This document shows positions 22,556-28,020 of a stretch of DNA of 28,020 nt, piece after piece. Every line of letters begins with the position of its first letter. Position 1 is the first letter of the stretch. Origin of the DNA: CAZWSC01 sp964636385 (GTDB lineage Bacteria > Eisenbacteria > RBG-16-71-46 > CAIMUX01); contig CAZWSC010000024.1 in assembly GCA_964636385.1 (NCBI GenBank), forward strand, positions 1 to 28,020, written 5' to 3'. The position numbers and the translations under genes were made by a program. The notes below the pieces were generated by a model that was not told the origin of the DNA, did not search any database, and worked only from the letters and a program-made list of their open reading frames with translations.

Positions 22556-23057
22556 CGTGGGCTGTTCGCACATCCTCCACTGCGACACCGTGACTGCGGG
22601 CGAATGCTACAGCCGCGATGACTGTGCTCTGTTCTCGAGGGTCCCCTCGCGGCCTCATGCCGAAGAGTACGGCAGGCCAGGCTCCTTCTCACATCCTATA
22701 GGCCAGTCGCTTGCGTCATCATGAGACTTCGAGATTGCATCCTGGTATGCATTCCGGGATAACACTGGTGTTGTCGTTCATGTGGTTCTTCTTCGATGCT
22801 TCTGTTCTTGCCCGGAGCAGCTGGGAGAATGCGATGATCGCGTCCGCCCAACAGGCTCAGGAGTCAGGTAGCCCTGTCTTCTGTCCACCCCCCCCCCCAC
22901 CGCGGCTGAGGTGCCGGTTCGACGGGATCAAGTATCACGCTGTGAGCTGTCACCTCAAGTCCGGCAGCGTATGTCGCCCAATCCGGATGGCCGGCGCCCC
23001 CGTGATCCCACCCGAGCCTTCTCGGTTCGGTAGGGACAAGAGAGAAGGAGGCTTGAC
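22556..23057 (+). other. Intergenic region with an 11-base C tract
   Basis: 502 bases with no convincing gene; a 116-codon frame at 22711-23061 has no ribosome-binding site and no protein-like pattern. At 22888-22898 there is an uninterrupted run of 11 C, about 160 bases upstream of the propeller gene at 23058. A weak TTGCAT-N17-GATAAC (22735-22763) is the only promoter-like pair seen. GAGAAGGAGG just before 23058 is a strong ribosome-binding site. Confidence 0.5.
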
Positions 23058-24500
23058 ATGAAGATCTCAACCTGTAACTCGGCAATGTGCCCCGGCATTG
23101 TGCTGTGTCTGATGCTGCTTGTTGCGGCTTGCACTGTGGCGGGTGCGGAAGAGTGGTTCGGACCGCCGATATCTTCTTCCATTCAATGGACGCCAAACGG
23201 CTTCGCTATTGGCGACCTGAACGGCAACGGCCTAGATGACGTGATCTGTTTCGTTGATGGCTTGCCTAGTCATCTTGTGGTTCTCCTCAACGACGGCTAC
23301 GGGAGACTGGAGCAGTCGTGGTCGGGGACGAGCATGTACTATGTTGCACTGGGAGATATCTGCGGATACGGCTTCATGGACATTGTGGTTAACGATTACT
23401 CAGGAGTTGGATCGCGCCTGAGTGTACTGTGTAATGAGGGGGACGGCACATTTGCACTTGGTCAGCAGTTACCAACCAGCGCCGATGGCGGTATTGGAGT
23501 AGGCGACCTGGACGGCAACTACTGGCCAGATATCGTGGTTGCCCGCACGGATCGTATACTCATCTTCTGGAACGGCCCGGGCGGGATCGACATGACGCCG
23601 GATACGTACTTCTCATGGCTCGGAGAATGCGGTCCTTGGTGGACCACGCAAATGGTGATAACCGATGCAACGGGGAATGGGCTTCCTGACATTGTGTTCA
23701 CAGCATTCAACGGCGACGGGTTTTGCGAGTTCCAGCGCGTCCAGGGTGTCGGGCTTCTTGAGAACCTGGGCAACCGTCAGTTCGAGTTTAGCTGGCCGAT
23801 CGTGAACCCTATCCAGGGGGAGTGGAACAGCCTGGCCGTTGCCGACTTCGACGGGGATGGGCTTCCGGATATCTCAGTCAGCTATCCCATGAGAGCTTTC
23901 CTTCGGCAACCGGACGGCACGTATCTCGAAGGGACCGGTATCCCGGGATTCACGACGATTTCGCATACGGTGGGCGACGTCAACGAAGACGGCGCTGTTG
24001 ATCTGATCCGCACCGGCCTCTCTGAGTCCCGAGCCTACAGAGGGCTCGGTGACGGTACGTTCGAACTGGTGCAGGCCGGGATGACACTTGTCAAAAGCCC
24101 TCAGCTCGGTCAGTTCTACCCCACGCCTGGTCTGGATCTTATCGGGTTTGACGGTGCGACCTTCAAGGTGCTGCCGAACATCCTGTTCTACCCCACGGAC
24201 GTTGTGGGTCCTGCGGTCAGACCCATTGATGCCGTGCAGGTTCATCCGACTGTCTTCAGCGGTGGAACGTGCAGGATCGTGGCTCCTTCCGGTGATGGCC
24301 GCGGGACAGAGGCGATAGTCACGGACGTCATGGGACGTCAGGCTGCGCGTATTCCTTGCACCCCATCCGGGGACGGGACTGTGCATGGCGTTTGGGACGG
24401 CCGGGATGCCGCCGGCGCGCCGGTTCCCGCAGGCTGGTACTGGGTCAATCTGGCAGGCGAGAGAAGCGCGGGTGCAGGGAGGGTTCTGGTGATCCGGTGA
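23058..24500 (+). CDS. Secreted FG-GAP/VCBS-repeat propeller with FlgD-like C-terminal domain
   Basis: 480 residues with a signal peptide (hydrophobic residues 11-28; LVAAC and AGA/EE are both possible processing sites, so it could be a lipoprotein). Six clear FG-GAP motifs with Ca2+-binding-like loops are visible: GDLNGNGLDDVI, GDICGYGFMDIV, GDLDGNYWPDIV, TDATGNGLPDIV, ADFDGDGLPDIS and GDVNEDGAVDLI. A seventh degenerate unit (PTPGLDLIGFDG) follows, consistent with a seven-bladed propeller. Residues about 395-480 (VHPTVFSGGTCRIV, VTDVMGRQAARIP, VWDGRDAAGAPVPAGWYWVN) form the FlgD-like sorting domain also seen in the gene at 1020. It probably acts at the cell surface or outside; ligand unknown. 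Confidence 0.87.
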   Translation: MKISTCNSAMCPGIVLCLMLLVAACTVAGAEEWFGPPISSSIQWTPNGFAIGDLNGNGLDDVICFVDGLPSHLVVLLNDGYGRLEQSWSGTSMYYVALGDICGYGFMDIVVNDYSGVGSRLSVLCNEGDGTFALGQQLPTSADGGIGVGDLDGNYWPDIVVARTDRILIFWNGPGGIDMTPDTYFSWLGECGPWWTTQMVITDATGNGLPDIVFTAFNGDGFCEFQRVQGVGLLENLGNRQFEFSWPIVNPIQGEWNSLAVADFDGDGLPDISVSYPMRAFLRQPDGTYLEGTGIPGFTTISHTVGDVNEDGAVDLIRTGLSESRAYRGLGDGTFELVQAGMTLVKSPQLGQFYPTPGLDLIGFDGATFKVLPNILFYPTDVVGPAVRPIDAVQVHPTVFSGGTCRIVAPSGDGRGTEAIVTDVMGRQAARIPCTPSGDGTVHGVWDGRDAAGAPVPAGWYWVNLAGERSAGAGRVLVIR

Positions 24501-24547
24501 GTCGGGGCGGGATCCGAACGCAGGGAACAGCGCGGTGAGAGATGCTG

Positions 24548-24578
24548 GCGAGCACGTGGCCGGATGGCGTGCTATCGC
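24548..24578. terminator. Hairpin between convergent genes
   Basis: GCGA-GCACG (24548-24556) pairs with CGTGC-TA-TCGC (24568-24578), 9 bp with a 2-base bulge and an 11-base loop. It lies between the propeller (ends 24500) and the helicase-nuclease (ends 24585), so it could serve both directions. No U-tract. Confidence 0.4.
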
Positions 24579-24584
24579 GCGAGG

Positions 24585-27500
24585 TTACGCCGGTTTGTAC
24601 CGTGGAGCTATGTCGCATTGAGGCTGGACAGCTGAGACCTCCACAGCCCTTCCGGCGACAGGGAAGACCAGCCATGAGCCGGAGAGCGGCCCCCACAGGC
24701 TCTCCACCGCGCGGGAGTAGAGACGCATCTGATCGCTGTACAAGGCAACCCGTTCATCCAGGCCTGGGCCTTTGACCCTGTCGGTCTTCCAGTCGATCAG
24801 TGTCCATCTCCCGTTCTCCCGGAACACGCAGTCAATGCGCCCCTGGACCAGGATCCAGGTTTCATCCAGCGCTTCGGCCCAGGGGCCGTCGGACCAGCGC
24901 TGATCGGATGCGATCGAAGAGGCCAGTTCGGGGCGAAGCAGCGCCAGGTCCCGGACCGGGAATCGCAGTGAAAATGCGGCCTCGCGCTCCACAGCTTCCC
25001 GGTTCTCCTCCCAGGCGTTGCGAAGACGGATGCCCAGACTGGTGGCGAAGAATCGCGCGATTCCATCTTCTATGACAGGCTCCCTCGCGACTTCCTCCCA
25101 CCATGGCTCTCTGCACATGCTGTCGAACTGGGCTTCCAGCTGCCGCGGTGAAACAGCCGAGAGGTCGAGGCGTGAAAGCGCGGTGTGGTATACGGTGCCC
25201 CGCCTGCCAGCCGCGGCCTGATCCTCTCTGCTGCCGGATCCGGCAGGTGCCGGGATGAAGGGCCCCGATGCCCGCTCCTGAATCCACAATCCGCCGCCTT
25301 CCTCGCCGAGGTCATCCCTGCGGATGCGATCCATGGGGTTTTTGAGTTCGGTGACCCAGTACTTGCCCTTGAGGTCGTCCAGATCCGCCAGCGGAGCATG
25401 CGGCGTCTCGCGCGACACCTTCTCCAGCAGCCCCGCCAGCTCTTGGGTGGTCCCGGCACTCAGGGGGTGCTCCTCCGGCGACTCCGGATCCTCGTCTGCC
25501 GGTCCTGCTGCGATGTCTATGCCGGCGGACCGGACTCCGAGCAATCGCCGCTTCCACTCCACGAGGCTCTTCTGATCCTCTTCCTCCGGCTGTGGCTTCT
25601 GCGACTGTGGATACGCCGGGTGACTCCAGATCAGGAGCGGGAGCGACCGGAATGTGAAGCCCTGGGCCTCCGGGAAGAGCGCGACATGTCTTTCGGGGGA
25701 GACGAGTCTGTCCTGCCATGGTATCGATGCCAGTATCCAGTCCAGCGCTGAGGATGCAGTGAGGCGCCTTTCCCGGGCCAGGAAAGCCTGTACATGAGCC
25801 GGAGGGAGATCTTCGGGCGGGGTGAAGCTCCTGGACGGAGTGGCCACGAGTATCAGCCTCTCCCTCGCGCGGGTCAGGGCGACATAGAGAATGCGCGCTT
25901 CCTCTTCCCGTTTGCGGCGCTCCTGTATAAGCTCCAGTGTCAGGCGGGGCCAGGTGTCGCGTCTCCCCCATGACTCGAAGTCCAGCTCGCGCAGGCCGAT
26001 CCACCGCTCTCCCACCCGTATCCGGTCGCCGATGCCGTCCCTGCGAAACCTCCAGTGGAGCTGCGGCAGGATGACGATCGGAAACTCGAGACCCTTTGCC
26101 TTGTGCACGGTAAGCAGGGCAACGGCGTTCTGTCCTTCCTGGCTGCGCGAGACCCCGTCCAGGGTCCCGGCCGTTTCCTGCAGCGAGATGCGGGCAAGGA
26201 AGCCGTGCAGGGAAGGCCAACGCTCGGCCTCGTACTGGCGGGCGATCGAGATGAACCGCTCCACCGCCACTCTCTGAAGCGAAGGATCCGGCCGGCCCGG
26301 AAGGACCGAATCGAGCCCGGACTCCGCGCAGACCTTCCCGATGAAACGACAGAGCTCCATCCCGCCCTGTTCACGCCGCCACACGGCAAGGCTATCCATG
26401 AACCCGCGAAGCTTCACGCGGAGAGAGTCGGCGATCCAGTCGTCCGGCACGTCGCCGGGCGGGCCGGTCCAGAACTGCGACTCGCGGGTGGAGGGATCTC
26501 CGGCCGCCTGGTCATCTGCATGGAAGGCATCATCCGGTCTCGGAGCCGGAGGTGTGAAGACGCCTGTGGCTGCATCGGGATCATCCGCATAGGCAACAGC
26601 TGTCACGGCGTCCAGGAATGTGCGTGATCTCGGCCACGCCAGGCGTATGCGGACGAGATCCTCGTCGGAGATCCCGACCAGGGGGGACCGCAGGACCGCC
26701 GCCAGCGCCACGTCGTCTCTGGGATTGTCGATCACCGACAGGAGAGCGCGCAGATCGCGCACTCCTTCCTCCTGTACAAGCGACCCGCCCTCCTGCCGGT
26801 ATGCGGGAACCCCTGCCTCTTCAAGCGCCTGGAGGAAGAGGTCCGCCTTTCCGCGGCCGCGCAGCAGGATTGCGACATCCGAATAGCAGGCCCTGCGCGT
26901 TCGGCCGTCGGACTCGGGGATCTCGACATGCTCATCCTCGATGAGGCGGCGAATACGCTGCGCAGTGAAGACCGCCTCCCGGCGGTCCGGCCTGTCGAAC
27001 TCAACCGCCGCATCCGATGGCGGGCTGTCGGCAGGGGCCGACCCGCCGTCCGCACTGCCAGCCTGGTCCGTGGCTTGCTCATCCTTGACCCTGGGTTCCC
27101 TGACGGCCAGCAGATGCAGTTCCACCGGAGCTGTTGTTTGATCATCCTTCCGCCCCGGCCTGAGGGCCTGCTCTTCATAGCCTGATCCGATGACGGCGTC
27201 GTCGAAGATGCCGGCGAAGAGGTGGTTGACGAATCCCAGGATCTCAGGCCTGCTGCGGTAGTTGTCCCCAAGGAAGAGGACTGCCGGTTCGCCCGAACCC
27301 GGCTTGTCGTCGGCAGACTTCACCTGCCTGCAGGAACGGGCCCGGTTGATGAATATCGTGGGGTCTGCCAGGCGGAACTGGTAGATCGACTGCTTCACAT
27401 CGCCTACACGGAATCCGGCGTCGGGCCTGCAGAAGGCGGAGAGGATGCCGTCCTGGAGCGGGTTCACATCCTGGAACTCGTCGACGAGGACCTCGCTGAA

Positions 27501-28020
27501 CCTGTCCGGCCAGCCCAGCCGGGCGCCATGATCGCGGATGAGGCGGGCCGCGTGGATCTCGAGGTCTGAGAAGTCGAGGTATCCATGGCGGGACTTGTAC
27601 TGAGCGTACAAGCGGTCGACCTCCCTGACGATCCGGACGAGCACATGGAGGAACTCCCGCTGCTTTCCGTCCTCCCTCAGCAGCGCCTCTTCGCTCCACG
27701 GCAGGCGTGCCAGCGCCGTGTCCCTGAAGAGCGACCTGGCAGCCTCATGCAGGTCCTTGAACCCTGGTATCGTTTTGGCGCCCCTTGCAGCCGTGGGAAA
27801 GCCACTGCCGAGCGAGCCGCCCTCGCTGATGATGTCAGCCCCGGACAGGGCGTCAAGGAGACTGGCCTGCCCTTCTGGTGTGCGCAGATCGCGCGGATCT
27901 GCGGCCTCGAGAACTCCCAGGAACCGGCGCATCTTCTCAGGATTCTTCGGCGCGGCAAGATCGACTGCAGCGCGGTAGAGGCTCAAGGCCCTCGGCCAGA
28001 GGGCATCCGATGCCTGTCCC
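24585..28020 (-). CDS. addA: AddA-type UvrD-family helicase-nuclease, 5' end beyond the window
   Basis: 1144 residues lie in the window; the frame is open to its edge, so the true start, with helicase motif I (Walker A), is outside. Visible motifs in order: LDFSDLEIHAARLI, motif II DEFQDVNPLQ, motif III VGDVKQSIYQFRLADP, motif IV LGDNYRSRPEIL, motif V TVHKAKGLEFPIVILP, motif VI ILYVALTRARERLILV. A C-terminal RecB-like nuclease follows: HTALSRLDL, then GRIDCVFRENGR with TLIDWKTDRV (catalytic Asp and DWKTD Lys), and QMRLYSRAV. No Fe-S cysteine set is seen, which fits AddA rather than AddB. The expected role is double-strand-break end resection with AddB and loading of RecA. A linker around residues 260-300 is Asp/Ala/Gly-rich. 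The partner addB would be expected upstream, outside. Confidence 0.88.
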   Translation of the reverse strand, partial: GQASDALWPRALSLYRAAVDLAAPKNPEKMRRFLGVLEAADPRDLRTPEGQASLLDALSGADIISEGGSLGSGFPTAARGAKTIPGFKDLHEAARSLFRDTALARLPWSEEALLREDGKQREFLHVLVRIVREVDRLYAQYKSRHGYLDFSDLEIHAARLIRDHGARLGWPDRFSEVLVDEFQDVNPLQDGILSAFCRPDAGFRVGDVKQSIYQFRLADPTIFINRARSCRQVKSADDKPGSGEPAVLFLGDNYRSRPEILGFVNHLFAGIFDDAVIGSGYEEQALRPGRKDDQTTAPVELHLLAVREPRVKDEQATDQAGSADGGSAPADSPPSDAAVEFDRPDRREAVFTAQRIRRLIEDEHVEIPESDGRTRRACYSDVAILLRGRGKADLFLQALEEAGVPAYRQEGGSLVQEEGVRDLRALLSVIDNPRDDVALAAVLRSPLVGISDEDLVRIRLAWPRSRTFLDAVTAVAYADDPDAATGVFTPPAPRPDDAFHADDQAAGDPSTRESQFWTGPPGDVPDDWIADSLRVKLRGFMDSLAVWRREQGGMELCRFIGKVCAESGLDSVLPGRPDPSLQRVAVERFISIARQYEAERWPSLHGFLARISLQETAGTLDGVSRSQEGQNAVALLTVHKAKGLEFPIVILPQLHWRFRRDGIGDRIRVGERWIGLRELDFESWGRRDTWPRLTLELIQERRKREEEARILYVALTRARERLILVATPSRSFTPPEDLPPAHVQAFLARERRLTASSALDWILASIPWQDRLVSPERHVALFPEAQGFTFRSLPLLIWSHPAYPQSQKPQPEEEDQKSLVEWKRRLLGVRSAGIDIAAGPADEDPESPEEHPLSAGTTQELAGLLEKVSRETPHAPLADLDDLKGKYWVTELKNPMDRIRRDDLGEEGGGLWIQERASGPFIPAPAGSGSREDQAAAGRRGTVYHTALSRLDLSAVSPRQLEAQFDSMCREPWWEEVAREPVIEDGIARFFATSLGIRLRNAWEENREAVEREAAFSLRFPVRDLALLRPELASSIASDQRWSDGPWAEALDETWILVQGRIDCVFRENGRWTLIDWKTDRVKGPGLDERVALYSDQMRLYSRAVESLWGPLSGSWLVFPVAGRAVEVSAVQPQCDIAPRYKPA

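Noticed and set aside
22711..23061. 116-codon frame before the FG-GAP gene
   Set aside because: No ribosome-binding site, no domain, and includes the C tract; it overlaps the next start and looks like noncoding leader.
1..28020. CRISPR arrays, tRNA or rRNA genes, insertion sequences
   Set aside because: I saw no regularly spaced direct repeats, no cloverleaf or rRNA-like sequence, and no transposase or terminal inverted repeats.

Overview
The window is GC-rich, gene-dense bacterial DNA. It suggests a Gram-negative anaerobe (or microaerophile), most likely from a poorly cultured lineage around the FCB superphylum (Eisenbacteria, Krumholzibacteriota, Fermentibacterota or Latescibacterota-like). 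The reasons are a TonB-dependent outer-membrane receptor, a lipoprotein, secreted beta-propeller proteins with FlgD-like C-terminal sorting domains, an anaerobe-type 'orange protein' (ORP) Fe-S/NifX operon, and a peroxiredoxin whose peroxidatic residue is encoded by UGA. The lineage call is inference; the window holds no rRNA, tRNA or marker gene.

Layout. 74-793 (-): a peroxiredoxin read through an in-frame UGA, apparently selenocysteine at the active site, with a hairpin just after the codon that fits a bacterial SECIS. 1020-2519 (+): secreted seven-repeat propeller. 2852-5673 (+): lipoprotein with an internal duplication, translationally coupled to a TonB-dependent receptor. 5992-6678 (+): small secreted protein with a strong sigma70-type promoter, a long structured leader and a clear terminator. 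6958-11187 (+): SurA-like parvulin, CorA transporter and TPR protein. 11217-12865 (-): GNAT acetyltransferase overlapping a PLP amino-acid racemase. 13188-16994 (-): a seven-gene operon with three NifX-family proteins, a DUF5320-like protein, two MinD-type ATPases with ferredoxin inserts, and a PaaI-like thioesterase. It is preceded by a good sigma54 promoter and by a sigma54 activator gene (17180-18565) with a cysteine-bearing PAS domain. 18884-20641 (+): gamma-glutamyltransferase-like enzyme without a signal peptide. 20696-22555 (+): polytopic membrane protein. 23058-24500 (+): FG-GAP propeller. 24585-28020 (-): AddA-type helicase-nuclease, cut by the window end.

How the genes fit together. 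The sigma54 activator, the -24/-12 promoter and the NifX/MinD operon form one regulatory unit, closely matching the sigma54-controlled ORP system known from Desulfovibrio. The lipoprotein and TonB receptor look like one envelope uptake or binding unit with an unknown ligand. The two propellers share a C-terminal FlgD-like domain and probably use the same export route. The strongest points for follow-up are the selenocysteine peroxiredoxin, the ORP-type operon with its redox-PAS activator, and the duplicated lipoprotein coupled to the receptor.
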